Source: Candidatus Gastranaerophilales bacterium (GTDB lineage Bacteria > Cyanobacteriota > Vampirovibrionia > Gastranaerophilales > Gastranaerophilaceae). Taken from it: a stretch of DNA of 34,031 bases. The DNA lies in assembly GCA_944322625.1 (NCBI GenBank), contig CALUPN010000015.1, positions 1 through 34,031 of the forward strand. Reading direction: 5' to 3'. Of the stretch, positions 7,085 to 15,500 are shown piece by piece (the stretch's first letter is position 1; each line of letters starts with the position of its first letter). Both the position numbers and the translations under genes were made by a program. The notes under the pieces were generated by a model that saw only the letters and a list, made by a program, of their open reading frames with translations, did not search any database and had not been told where the DNA came from.

Positions 7085-7663
7085 ATGAAAAAGTTTCTTT
7101 TTATATTTGCGGCAGTATTGTTTATATCCACGCTTTCCTGCAATGCTGATGAGTGGGACGATTTTTCCGGAGTAGAACACGCTTGGGACGGCCAAAAATC
7201 CGTTACTAATCAGGAATTTGAACAGGCAATCGATACTCTTGAAGGGAAAAAGAGAGAAAAAGAAGCTAAAAAACGTAAAAAAATGATAAAGAAAATCAGC
7301 GGGGGCGGAGAAAGCCTTCATCCTAATTTAAGCACAGACAGCGAGATTAAAGCACTAACCCCTTTAAAAGAAAATAAAGACGGGATGTTGCTTAATATTC
7401 CGGTACATTTGGTAATTAATCAGCAGCCCCTTGAAAAAGGTTTTTATAAAGTTATAGGAGAGCGGGATAAAAACAATAATATTTATTTATCATTTTATCA
7501 ATCACAATTTTTTAAAGGTAAAGTAAAGGCTATCGAGACTCAAGATGATTATGGACAGGAAACTATGGATTTTGTAGAACTGCTTCCGTTTGATGATAAA
7601 TATGTAAAAATAATTTTCGGTTCGCTTGATTTTAATGCCTATGCTTTTGTAAGGTTTTTCTAG
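7085..7663 (+). CDS. Secreted or periplasmic protein of unknown function
   Basis: A 192-residue protein with a good signal peptide: MKK, a hydrophobic core FLFIFAAVLFIST, then LSCNA followed by DEWDDF. Cleavage after Ala21 by signal peptidase I fits best. Cys19 could suggest a lipoprotein, but Thr at position -3 is a poor lipobox. The mature part has an acidic start, a strongly basic helical stretch (GKKREKEAKKRKKMIKK, about 55-71), then a beta-rich C-terminal half (LLNIPVHLVINQQPLEKGFYKV onward) ending in FVRFF. A C-terminal aromatic is also seen in outer-membrane proteins, though the domain is small. I recognise no family. Confidence 0.7.
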   Translation: MKKFLFIFAAVLFISTLSCNADEWDDFSGVEHAWDGQKSVTNQEFEQAIDTLEGKKREKEAKKRKKMIKKISGGGESLHPNLSTDSEIKALTPLKENKDGMLLNIPVHLVINQQPLEKGFYKVIGERDKNNNIYLSFYQSQFFKGKVKAIETQDDYGQETMDFVELLPFDDKYVKIIFGSLDFNAYAFVRFF

Positions 7664-7737
7664 CCCTTTTGCACTTCAAAACCTTAATTAGCACCCACCC
7701 CACCCCAACCCTCCCTCATAAGGGAGGGGGTTTTGCG

Positions 7738-7980
7738 CACGCCAAACGTACAACCCCCCTCCCCTTGCGGGAGGGTCGAAGTCTTTGATTTCAGGGAGGG
7801 GTAAATATGAGGGGTAAATAAGAGGGGTAAATAAGAAGGGTAAATAAGAAGGAAAATATGAGAGTCCGGATAGCGAACAGACTGAACCGGCTAAGCCGTA
7901 AGGCTTAAAGGTGAAGCTCTGTGAGCGTGGAGCAAATCCAAGACAAGGCCGGGATGGGTGCCAACCCGCAAGGGAGAAAA
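7738..7980 (+). repeat. Dispersed structured repeat, copy B
   Basis: Second full copy of the element at 2527-2741, same orientation, about 5.2 kb away. It has the same hairpin order, with AAGCC-GTAA-GGCTT at 7893-7906 and CCC-GCAA-GGG at 7965-7974. It is 28 bp longer because the internal GGGGTAAATAAGA array has four units (7798-7852) against two in copy A. The most conserved part is the last 115 bp, from the AAGCC hairpin onward, which is nearly identical in both copies. Both copies sit between genes, downstream of a plus-strand stop codon. Confidence 0.7.
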
Positions 7981-8043
7981 TTACGTCAGCGGATATTAAC
8001 TTGGAAAACCGCTCATTCAAAATTTGTAACAAATAATTTGTAA

Positions 8044-8071
8044 TTGCAATATTAAAAAAGTATGATATGAT
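8044..8071 (+). promoter_or_regulatory. Candidate promoter of the secretion operon
   Basis: TTGCAA (8044-8049), a 16-bp spacer and TATGAT (8066-8071). This leaves a leader of about 135 nt containing a GAGAG-GAA-CTCTC hairpin. Confidence 0.45.
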
Positions 8072-8211
8072 AGTAATAGATTATTTATGAGAGGAACTCT
8101 CAAATCTCGGTGGATATTTGAATTGAATAGTATAAATATAGGATTTCAAAAACATACTGTTAAGGTATAGTTTTAAAGAAGAGAGTAATTTAATAGTTAG
8201 AAGTAGTGAAT

Positions 8212-8877
8212 ATGCGCAATTACATGAAGAAAAAAGAAAGCAGAGTCGAAGCATTGAGTTTATCAGCAGATGAACTTATTGAAAAAATGCTTTTGCGGAA
8301 CAAAAAGCTTACGGGCCGCGTTCTAAAATCCATACTGGCACTGGCTGTCGCTGTTCCGGTGATATGTGCCGCAGGCGCGTTGAAAAGTGCAAAGTCAATT
8401 GACGACATAGATGCCGGTACGATTTCTTTGGCTGCAGCCCCCATTTCGGCGGCATCGTCAAAAAAAGATGTGATATCGATACCAACGGGTACGGTTAAAG
8501 CTAACCCGTTTTTGCCGTACAGAGATATTGGCGGCACAAGTGTAAGCGATATCCCCAACTATGAGCTTATCGAACCGCCGGAAGCTGTTAATGAAAATTC
8601 TGATGCTGCCAGGGTTATGGATACTATAGTTTCGGGAATATTATATGATAAATACAGTCCGTCAGCGATATTGAATATAGAAGGAAACGACTACCTCGTT
8701 AAAAAGGGTGATGTTGTTAACAATTATAAAGTTATGAACATAGCGCAGGACAGCGTAACGGTTAAGCTTGGCAATAACGTTTACAAAGCCGGCATAGGCG
8801 AAATCCTCACAGAAGGAGAAGTAACCCATAATGACGTTTCAAATTTAAGTAAAAAATTCGGAGGGGAAAGACGATGA
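8212..8877 (+). CDS. GspC/PilP-like inner-membrane secretion protein
   Basis: The first gene of a four-gene operon. The protein has a cytoplasmic segment of about 37 residues, one membrane helix (about 38-58, SILALAVAVPVICAAGALKSA), a low-complexity linker, the NPFLPYRD box and a C-terminal beta domain (VSGILYDKYSPSAILNIEG ... YLVKKGDVVNNYKVMNI). This resembles the HR domain of GspC and PilP, which bind the N0 domain of the secretin and couple inner and outer membrane. The membrane anchor and absence of a lipobox favour GspC over PilP. The ATG at 8212 is preferred because AGAAG lies at the right distance; a GTG two codons earlier is possible. Its stop overlaps the secretin start (ATGA). Confidence 0.65.
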   Translation: MRNYMKKKESRVEALSLSADELIEKMLLRNKKLTGRVLKSILALAVAVPVICAAGALKSAKSIDDIDAGTISLAAAPISAASSKKDVISIPTGTVKANPFLPYRDIGGTSVSDIPNYELIEPPEAVNENSDAARVMDTIVSGILYDKYSPSAILNIEGNDYLVKKGDVVNNYKVMNIAQDSVTVKLGNNVYKAGIGEILTEGEVTHNDVSNLSKKFGGERR

Positions 8878-10742
8878 AATATAATATAAAAAGGCTTTTA
8901 GCAGCAACGTTGTTATTAGCATTTGCAGCACCTTCAAGTACGGCACTCGCAAGCTACGATACCGTTCCTTATACTAATGCAACCGTGCTTTCAGGCGATG
9001 TTAAGCTTACTGCAAACAATGACAAAATAACATTAAGCTTGAGAGATTCCGACGTAAGACAAGTATTGAGAATGTTTGCTGATAAAGCCGGCATGAATGT
9101 GGTATTTCACTCTTCCGTAGAAGGTAAGGTTACGCTTGACTTAGTAGATATGCCTATAAATGAAGCTTTTAACCTGGTTTTGCAGGTTGCGGGCTTGAAT
9201 TATTATACACAGAATAATACACTTGTTGTTATTGCAAAAGACAATGCTGATAACGCAGCATTCTCAAAACAGGAGATGATGGTTTTCCCGGTAAAATATG
9301 TTAACGCGGGAAAAGTTGCGGATTTCTTAAACAAGAATGTTTTTGCAATTAAAAAGCCGGGACTTTCAGGCGTTGATGCCGCAACAGTAAACTCCGCAAC
9401 AAACGAAATTATAATTTTCGGCATGCCTTCCGATGCTGCAATCGTTCAAAAGGTTATTGATCAGCTTGACAGAGAACCTTTAAGCAAGACATTTACGGTA
9501 AATCATACAACACCTGCTGAAATGGCGGATATGATATGTAATATGCTCCTGCCTTCACGCGGTTCAAGCAACAGCAATGACAGCTCAGGCGGCGGTTTTG
9601 CTCCGCCCACTCCCGGAATGGGAACAACAGGAGGAGCCGCAGGTATTATGACCGGTGGTGCAGCCTCTACCGGCAGCAGTTCCGACAGTGAATTAAAATT
9701 AGGTGAAGGTATTGTCGCTTGTACCGTTTCGGCAAATTCTTCAAGTTCGGTAGCTGCGCCTTTTGATGTACAGAATTTATCAATTTCATATTTCCCGCAG
9801 AGAGGTACTATTACGGCAATGGGCGGTTCAGAAGCTCAAATGCAAATGATTTCCGATTTTATTAAGACAAATGATTTAAAACAACCTCAAGCTTATTTGG
9901 AAGTTTCTATTGTTGAATTAACGGAATCCGGCAGTAAAGAATTCAATAACGAATGGAGCATCCAATCTCCAAACTGGTTCTTGACTTTCTCCGGAACATC
10001 AACATCCGGCGGCAGAAATTCAGCACCCGGAACGAAGAGATTTGTTGAATTGCAAAAGATTTCAGAAGACGGTTCTTCACTTGAAACGACATATATGCCT
10101 GTTGAAAAATGGTATGGAGCCGGCTCATATATTTCTTGGCAAATGAACTATTTAATTGAAAACAGAAAAGGAAGAGTTCTTGCCAATCCGAAACTCTTGA
10201 TTACAAACGGTCAGGAATCTACTATTGACTTGACTCAAGATTATGTAGAAAAAGTAACTTCCGAATACTTATCATCAACTACAAGCGGTACAAGCTGGGC
10301 TAACGGTGCAGTTCAGAGAACTTATACAATCGGTGAAGACCAGGGTATCAAGGTAACATTGACACCGTTTATCTCACCGGAAGGTTATGTAACTTTAAAT
10401 ATCAAACCTGAATATTCTACAATCGCAGAGCAAGTATATGCACCTTCCGATGCTGCATCGGAAACTTCTGAAAGCAACAGAGACTTGCAGGCTACATTAT
10501 TAAGCAGAAGAAATCTTGACTTGAAAAATATCAGAATAAAAGACGGCGAAACATTAGTTATCGGCGGTTTGATACAGGAAAATGAAACAAAAACCGTTGG
10601 CAAAATACCTATCCTTGGTGACTTGCCGATTATCGGAGCAGTATTCAGAACAAGTACAACTTCTAAAACAAAGAATGAGCTTGTTATAATGATTACTCCA
10701 AAAATAATCAATGACGGTGAGTCTATAGCGGATAGTTTATAA
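8874..10742 (+). CDS. gspD: Secretin (GspD/PilQ family outer-membrane channel)
   Basis: A 622-residue subunit of the multimeric outer-membrane pore used by type II secretion or type IV pili. It has a signal peptide (1-26, ending ALA). An N0/STN-like domain (about 55-120) includes VRQVLRMFADKAGMNVVF and ends NYYTQNNTLVVIA. An N1 domain (about 138-200) holds VFPVKYVNAGKVADFLN. A further N domain is interrupted by a Gly/Ser-rich loop (about 230-275). The secretin core (about 340-615) contains RVLANPKLLITNGQE, DGETLVIGGLIQ, the signature VGKIPILGDLPIIGAVF and the end ELVIMITPKII. A start overlapping the upstream stop and a strong GGAGGGG site show coupling. GspD is preferred for the operon order, but PilQ cannot be excluded. 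Confidence 0.9.
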   Translation: MKYNIKRLLAATLLLAFAAPSSTALASYDTVPYTNATVLSGDVKLTANNDKITLSLRDSDVRQVLRMFADKAGMNVVFHSSVEGKVTLDLVDMPINEAFNLVLQVAGLNYYTQNNTLVVIAKDNADNAAFSKQEMMVFPVKYVNAGKVADFLNKNVFAIKKPGLSGVDAATVNSATNEIIIFGMPSDAAIVQKVIDQLDREPLSKTFTVNHTTPAEMADMICNMLLPSRGSSNSNDSSGGGFAPPTPGMGTTGGAAGIMTGGAASTGSSSDSELKLGEGIVACTVSANSSSSVAAPFDVQNLSISYFPQRGTITAMGGSEAQMQMISDFIKTNDLKQPQAYLEVSIVELTESGSKEFNNEWSIQSPNWFLTFSGTSTSGGRNSAPGTKRFVELQKISEDGSSLETTYMPVEKWYGAGSYISWQMNYLIENRKGRVLANPKLLITNGQESTIDLTQDYVEKVTSEYLSSTTSGTSWANGAVQRTYTIGEDQGIKVTLTPFISPEGYVTLNIKPEYSTIAEQVYAPSDAASETSESNRDLQATLLSRRNLDLKNIRIKDGETLVIGGLIQENETKTVGKIPILGDLPIIGAVFRTSTTSKTKNELVIMITPKIINDGESIADSL

Positions 10743-10746
10743 ATTT

Positions 10747-12807
10747 ATGTCTAATCAACTGGAAAAATTAAAGAACAGCATAAAAAAAGAATATGTTAGA
10801 GACTTTGAATTAAACCTGATGAAATCATCAGGTTTTATTCCAGTTGATAAAAGGCAAAATGATTTTGTAGTTATTTTAAATAAAAATAATGCTGCCAATA
10901 AGGCTCAGATTACATCTATAATAAGAGAAAAATTTAACGGCTTAAATCCGCTTTTCATTCCTTTGGAAATGAATGATTTTAATGAGGTTTTTAATTCAAT
11001 CGCACCGACAGCCGAACAAGAGAATTCCTCCTCACAGCCTCAGAACCCGGCAGAGCCGCAGAACGAGACAAAAGAACCTACTGCCGAAGAAATGCTTGTA
11101 GGAATCGGCTGGATTACAAAGGAACAATTACAAGAGTGTGCAGAAATCGCAAATGAAAAAAAGCTGCCGCTTGATGCTATTTTTTACGAAAAACAATATT
11201 TGACTTATGAGCAGCTTGTATCTTATTTAAAAAAGAAATACGGCTATGACGTAATTTCAAAATCAAACATTAAAGTCGATAAAAGCATTTTGAAAATGCT
11301 TCCGGATGATTTTGTCGAGAAAAAACAAACCATCATTATGTCCATGCAGGAAAACAAGCTTGCCGTAGCAATGGTTAATCCACTTGATAAATATACGATA
11401 AGAGAAGTATCTTTATCAACGGGTCGTTCTTTAAATGTCTATTGCATACCTTATTTTGAATACGATCAGTATTTAAAAGAATATTTTATGCAAAAAAAAA
11501 GTGAGCAGGCCGCTAAGGAAACCGAGCGTATTATCCAGAGTATTGAAGAAGAAGCTGCGCAGTTTTCTAATGAAGAATCTCTCTGGACACAGGTTGAAAA
11601 AGAACTGCAGGATGCAAGCGGTAACGTTGCAAAATTCGTTTATAAAATTATTACTGACGCAATTGATGCTAAAGCATCAGATATTCATATTGAACCGCGT
11701 TTAGGGTATTATGTTGTCCGCGTAAGAACGGACGGTATCTTAAAAAAAGTTCTTGAAATTCCCGGAAGTATTGAACAGGCAGTAATTACCCGTTTCAAAG
11801 TTTTAGCAAGAATGAACATTGCTGAACACAGACGCCCGCAGGACGGTACGTTTTCAATACGTTATAATGACAGAATGTATGATTTCCGTATAAACACACT
11901 TCCCGTATCAGGCAAAGAGAAAGTCGTAATCCGTATCTTGGCCCCCGCCGTAAGTTTAAAAACCGCCGGTGATAAAATGATTATTGCAGGAGCTTCCGAC
12001 GAAGACATAAAAAAAATTCACGATATGGTACAGTGTCCGAACGGTATTATTCTAACCTCAGGCCCTACAGGTTCAGGTAAAACAACAACACTTTATACGA
12101 TTTTAAAGGCATTGAATAAGGAAGATGTAAATATTACAACAATTGAAGATCCTATAGAAATTAAGCTTGAGGGGATTAACCAATCGCAGGTTAACCCTAA
12201 AGCCGATATTACATTCGCCTCTTGTATGAGAGCTATCTTAAGACAAGACCCTGATATCATCCTGATAGGTGAAATCCGTGACTTTGAAACATTAGAAGTT
12301 GCAATCTCAGCAGCTTTGACCGGTCACCTTGTATTAAGTACGGTTCACACAAATTCAGCTGCCGCAACGGTTACGCGTTTGATTGAAATGGGGGCAAAAG
12401 ATTATCTTGTATCATCAACCTTGACGGGCGTAATTGCACAGCGTCTCGTAAGAAGATTGTGTGACAAATGTAAAGAAGGCTACTTCCCGACAGAAGAAGA
12501 AGCTAAACATGTTTCCACGAATCCGGAAGTTCAGCAGCAATTAATGAAAACAAAGCTTTACAGAAAAAAAGGCTGCAAAGACTGCGGATATCTGGGTTAT
12601 ACCGGCCGACTCGGGATTTATGAGATTATGCCGATTACAAGAGAGATTAAAAAATTGATTGCACAGGGTGCTCACGATATTGAAATCGAAGAAGCAGCCG
12701 TTGCAGCAGGAATGAATACCCTTAAATATTCTTGCCTTAATCATATTATAGAAGGAAGAACCACCACAAGCGAATTCATAAGGGTATTAGGTTATGCAAG
12801 TGACTAA
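10747..12807 (+). CDS. gspE: GspE/PilB family secretion or pilus-assembly ATPase
   Basis: The cytoplasmic hexameric ATPase that powers pseudopilus or pilus extension. The N-terminal region (about 1-110) is poorly conserved with a Gln/Pro-rich linker. An MshEN/GspE-N-like domain follows (about 95-235; IGWITKEQLQECAEIANEKK). The C-terminal motor has Walker A GPTGSGKTT (439-447), an Asp box with TTIEDPIE, Walker B ILIGEIRD (Glu509), a His box HLVLSTVHTNSA and a tetracysteine zinc site (Cys572, Cys575, Cys610, Cys613), the mark of GspE/PilB over the retraction ATPase PilT. At 686 residues it is longer than GspE (about 500) and nearer PilB. It starts four bases after the secretin stop, without a clear ribosome binding site. 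Confidence 0.9.
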   Translation: MSNQLEKLKNSIKKEYVRDFELNLMKSSGFIPVDKRQNDFVVILNKNNAANKAQITSIIREKFNGLNPLFIPLEMNDFNEVFNSIAPTAEQENSSSQPQNPAEPQNETKEPTAEEMLVGIGWITKEQLQECAEIANEKKLPLDAIFYEKQYLTYEQLVSYLKKKYGYDVISKSNIKVDKSILKMLPDDFVEKKQTIIMSMQENKLAVAMVNPLDKYTIREVSLSTGRSLNVYCIPYFEYDQYLKEYFMQKKSEQAAKETERIIQSIEEEAAQFSNEESLWTQVEKELQDASGNVAKFVYKIITDAIDAKASDIHIEPRLGYYVVRVRTDGILKKVLEIPGSIEQAVITRFKVLARMNIAEHRRPQDGTFSIRYNDRMYDFRINTLPVSGKEKVVIRILAPAVSLKTAGDKMIIAGASDEDIKKIHDMVQCPNGIILTSGPTGSGKTTTLYTILKALNKEDVNITTIEDPIEIKLEGINQSQVNPKADITFASCMRAILRQDPDIILIGEIRDFETLEVAISAALTGHLVLSTVHTNSAAATVTRLIEMGAKDYLVSSTLTGVIAQRLVRRLCDKCKEGYFPTEEEAKHVSTNPEVQQQLMKTKLYRKKGCKDCGYLGYTGRLGIYEIMPITREIKKLIAQGAHDIEIEEAAVAAGMNTLKYSCLNHIIEGRTTTSEFIRVLGYASD

Positions 12808-12824
12808 AAAAAGAAGAGGGTAAT

Positions 12825-14024
12825 ATGCCAATATACAGTTATACAGCACTAAAGCAAGGAAAAGAAGTAGTAAAAGGAGAAGTAACCGCTTCTAACCTTA
12901 AGGATGCTAGAGATTTAATCCGAAAAATGGGGCTTGTTCCTACAAAGATTAATGAATATTCAGATGCTAAGGCTAAAAAAGCGGCACAAATTTCAAGTTT
13001 GAGTCTTTCCGAAAAAATTGATTTTATTTCGACTCTCCAAATCTTGCTGACATCAGGTATTCCGGCTGTTGAGTCTTTAATGTTTATGGAACAGGAAGCG
13101 GCTAAGAAAAAAATACGTGATATGTCGAAAATTCTGAAAACCCAAATTATGGCAGGTTCGACTTTTGCAGACACCCTCGCCAGATATCCCCAAGTTTTCG
13201 GTTACATTTTTATCGGTCTGGTTAAGGCCGGTGAAGAATCCGGTGAACTTGAAAAAACTTTAGGCCGTATTAAGGATTTGCTTACCAAACAATCTAACAT
13301 TAAAGGTAAAGTTATCGGTACATTAATGTACCCGATGTTCGTCGTAGTTCTGGCATTTGTAATTACAATTGTCATGCTGGTTTTCGTATTCCCTGCTTTT
13401 AAAGAAATGTTTGAACAGCAGGAAAAAGCACTGCCTTTAATTACTTCAATTATGATTAATGCCGGCGATTATTTAAAAACATACTGGTATACAATTCCGA
13501 TATTTATTGTTGCATTTGTAGTTTTCTGTTTTGTTATGGTCAACTGGCAGCCCGCAAGAAATGTTCTTGATAAGCTTGTTCTTAAGATACCTCTTTTAAA
13601 CAATCTTATTATATATGCAAACTATTCGAACTTCCTTTCTGTTATGAGTGTGTCATACGATGCAGGTATTCCGATTGTTGACTGCTTGCACCTCGCAGTT
13701 ATAACACTTACGAATTCGGTATTGAGAAATAAAATGAGCGGAGCTATCGTAAAAGTACAACAAGGTTTGCAGGTATCTCAAGCATTAAAATCCACCAAAA
13801 TTGTTCCAAAGATGCTGTTGTTTATGATATCGACAGGTGAACAATCCGGTCGTTTGGGTGATATGCTTGAAAAAGGCGTTAACTTCCTCGATAAAACATT
13901 AGACGGTATTATTGACACCATGACAAAAATGATAGAACCTTTAATGCTTATCGTAATCGGCAGTATCGTTCTTGTTATGGCACTGGCACTGTACTTACCG
14001 TTGTTCCAGTCATATATGAGCTAG
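12825..14024 (+). CDS. gspF: GspF/PilC family inner-membrane platform protein
   Basis: A 399-residue polytopic protein that anchors the assembly ATPase and gathers pilin-like subunits. It begins with the family signature MPIYSYTALKQGKEVVKGEV. Two repeated GspF domains follow (about 65-190 and 270-390), each with the pattern LLTSGIPAVESL ... FIGLVKAGEESGELEKTL and SVSYDAGIPIVDCLHLA ... MLLFMISTGEQSGRLGDML. Membrane helices lie at about 167-190, 220-242 and 370-395. GAGGG precedes the ATG. It ends the run of GspC-D-E-F-like genes; no pseudopilin, prepilin peptidase, GspL/M or retraction ATPase lies in this window. Confidence 0.92.
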   Translation: MPIYSYTALKQGKEVVKGEVTASNLKDARDLIRKMGLVPTKINEYSDAKAKKAAQISSLSLSEKIDFISTLQILLTSGIPAVESLMFMEQEAAKKKIRDMSKILKTQIMAGSTFADTLARYPQVFGYIFIGLVKAGEESGELEKTLGRIKDLLTKQSNIKGKVIGTLMYPMFVVVLAFVITIVMLVFVFPAFKEMFEQQEKALPLITSIMINAGDYLKTYWYTIPIFIVAFVVFCFVMVNWQPARNVLDKLVLKIPLLNNLIIYANYSNFLSVMSVSYDAGIPIVDCLHLAVITLTNSVLRNKMSGAIVKVQQGLQVSQALKSTKIVPKMLLFMISTGEQSGRLGDMLEKGVNFLDKTLDGIIDTMTKMIEPLMLIVIGSIVLVMALALYLPLFQSYMS

Positions 14025-14177
14025 GAAAGGGTTTAGGAGTTGAGAGATTTAGAAGTTTAGAAGAAGTTAAAAAATATAATATAAAAATATAATATGGGCG
14101 TTAGCGAATTAAAATTCTTATAAACCACTAAACTTATAGACTTTTAATAAACCAATTCACACGTGGAGAATAAATAA

Positions 14178-14459
14178 ATGGATAATAACGAAATTTTAGA
14201 ATTAACAACATCAGCCTGGAGAGAAAAGGTTTATATTGAAACCGCTGAATACATAATAAGAGGTTATGTATTCATGCCTAAAATCGGCAAAAGAACCAGA
14301 CTGCTGTCTGAAATTCTGAATACTAATAAACAGTTTATTGCGGTTAAGAATTGTACGATGGAGTCAAAACTGTTTCCGCAAAAAGATATCGAATCCCATG
14401 AATTTATTCAGGTTAATTTATCCACAATACTTATTATGAGACCTTTGTATGAGGACTAA
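14178..14459 (+). CDS. Small conserved protein of unknown function (possible DUF6812-type)
   Basis: A 93-residue soluble protein with GGAG about ten bases upstream of the ATG. The sequence is beta-rich with a short core: KVYIETAEYIIRGYVFMPKIGKRTRLLSEILN, then KQFIAVKNCTMESK, ending EFIQVNLSTILIMRP. This pattern, a strand pair followed by an R-LSEILN helix and a final VN-I-ILRP strand, reminds me of an uncharacterised family annotated DUF6812; that is memory, not a search. It follows the platform protein by 153 bp and its end overlaps the SDR start by 11 bp, so it is co-translated with the SDR gene. Small proteins of this kind next to pilus or secretion genes may be regulatory, but nothing here proves it. 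Confidence 0.6.
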   Translation: MDNNEILELTTSAWREKVYIETAEYIIRGYVFMPKIGKRTRLLSEILNTNKQFIAVKNCTMESKLFPQKDIESHEFIQVNLSTILIMRPLYED

Positions 14460-15279
14460 GACTTACGTTATAACAGGAGCAGCATCAGGTATCGGAAAGG
14501 CGCTTTTGAAACGTCTTTGTGAGGATAATATTGTTTTTGCGGGATATCGAAACAAAGAACATGAAGCGGTGCTGAAAGCGCTTTCTCCAAATATTTACCC
14601 CTTCTATATTGACTACTCTAAGCCCGAAACGATAAAGCTTGCTTGCGATTATCTTCTTTCAAAGTGCACAAAAATAGATACTATAGTTAATATAGCAGGC
14701 TGTGTCGTAGCAGGCCCTGTCGAAAGAATTGAGCCGGATGAGCTTCGCAGACAGTTTAATGTTAATGTTTTCGGACACATTGAATTAACCCAGAGGCTTA
14801 TGGAAATTTTAAATGACGGAAGGATTATTAATATAAGCTCAATGGCAAGCTTCGGGATTTTTCCGTTTATATCGCCTTATTGCGCTTCAAAACGCGCTTT
14901 AGACATGTTCTTTAACTCGCTTTTGATTGAAAACAAGAAAAATATTAAAGTTATATCAATAAAACCCGGGGTTATTGCAACACCTCTTTGGGGAAAATCT
15001 ATTGACGAAAACTCAAAATATTTTGAATACTTTAACGGTTACGAAAAAGAAATGCGCTATATTGTATCTAATGCTAAAAAGAACGCCAGAGAAGGACTCT
15101 CGGTTGAAAAAGTCGTCGATGTAATTTTAAAGGCTGATAGAAGCAGAAATCCGAAATTGTCATATACAGTCGGGAAAGATGCTTTTGCCGCAAGTATTAT
15201 CAGCAAATTACCGCAAAATATTGTAAATGCGCTCATAAAATACGGCATTAAAAAGAGAATAAACTCTCAAAAAATTTAA
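14449..15279 (+). CDS. Short-chain dehydrogenase/reductase (classical SDR)
   Basis: A 276-residue NAD(P)-dependent oxidoreductase. Visible motifs: nucleotide-binding TGAASGIG (9-16), the NIAG box in TIVNIAGCVVAGPVE, NVFGHIELTQ, the catalytic serine region INISSMASFG, and the catalytic pair Tyr144-x3-Lys148 in YCASK. After that comes the substrate loop KPGVIATPLW. The C-terminal part (FAASIISKLPQNIVNALIKYGIKK) resembles that of SDRs acting on lipid or retinol-like substrates, but the substrate cannot be deduced. It overlaps the upstream small gene by 11 bp in a different frame, so the two are translationally linked. Confidence 0.85.
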   Translation: MRTKTYVITGAASGIGKALLKRLCEDNIVFAGYRNKEHEAVLKALSPNIYPFYIDYSKPETIKLACDYLLSKCTKIDTIVNIAGCVVAGPVERIEPDELRRQFNVNVFGHIELTQRLMEILNDGRIINISSMASFGIFPFISPYCASKRALDMFFNSLLIENKKNIKVISIKPGVIATPLWGKSIDENSKYFEYFNGYEKEMRYIVSNAKKNAREGLSVEKVVDVILKADRSRNPKLSYTVGKDAFAASIISKLPQNIVNALIKYGIKKRINSQKI

Positions 15280-15412
15280 AGCCGGACATAATTATATCGA
15301 ACTAATTCTAAAGTATTATTTTGTAACATTTCTTTACATTTGTACAGGCATTGTCATTTGTGACTTACGGCGATTTTTGTAATATTTTAGTATTAGATTT
15401 TTGATAAAAAGA

Positions 15413-15463
15413 TTGATTATGTATTATGTTGTTGGTATATAATTTGAATGGACTGATTAGTCC
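15413..15463 (+). promoter_or_regulatory. Candidate promoter and 5'-terminal hairpin of the phosphorylase gene
   Basis: TTGATT (15413-15418) and TATATAAT (15436-15443) form a promoter with a 17-19 bp spacer, depending on the register. The predicted start near 15450 coincides with the perfect hairpin GGACT-GATT-AGTCC (15450-15463), so the mRNA would begin with a stem, an arrangement known to protect mRNAs such as ompA from decay. Upstream at 15322-15338 lies TGTAA-N7-TTACA, a possible operator. Confidence 0.5.
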
Positions 15464-15500
15464 TTTAGTAGTACACATTATTAGAAAAGGTTGAAAAATT

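Larger units (their letters stand above)
7664..8211. other. Intergenic region with repeat copy B and the secretion-operon promoter
   Basis: No protein gene is credible here. A G/C-rich inverted repeat (CCCTCCC/GGGAGGG near 7709-7728) leads into copy B of the dispersed repeat (7738-7980). A promoter candidate follows at 8044-8071, and a small hairpin GAGAG-GAA-CTCTC lies at 8089-8101, within the predicted leader. Confidence 0.55.

Noticed and set aside
7688-8032. Minus-strand 114-codon open frame across repeat copy B
   Set aside because: It lies entirely in a structured non-coding repeat, encodes a Pro/Gly/Trp-rich low-complexity product, and the equivalent frame in copy A is not kept as one ORF.
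8206-8211. GTG start for the GspC-like protein
   Set aside because: AGAAG lies only three bases from it but nine from the ATG at 8212; the difference is two residues and cannot be fully settled.
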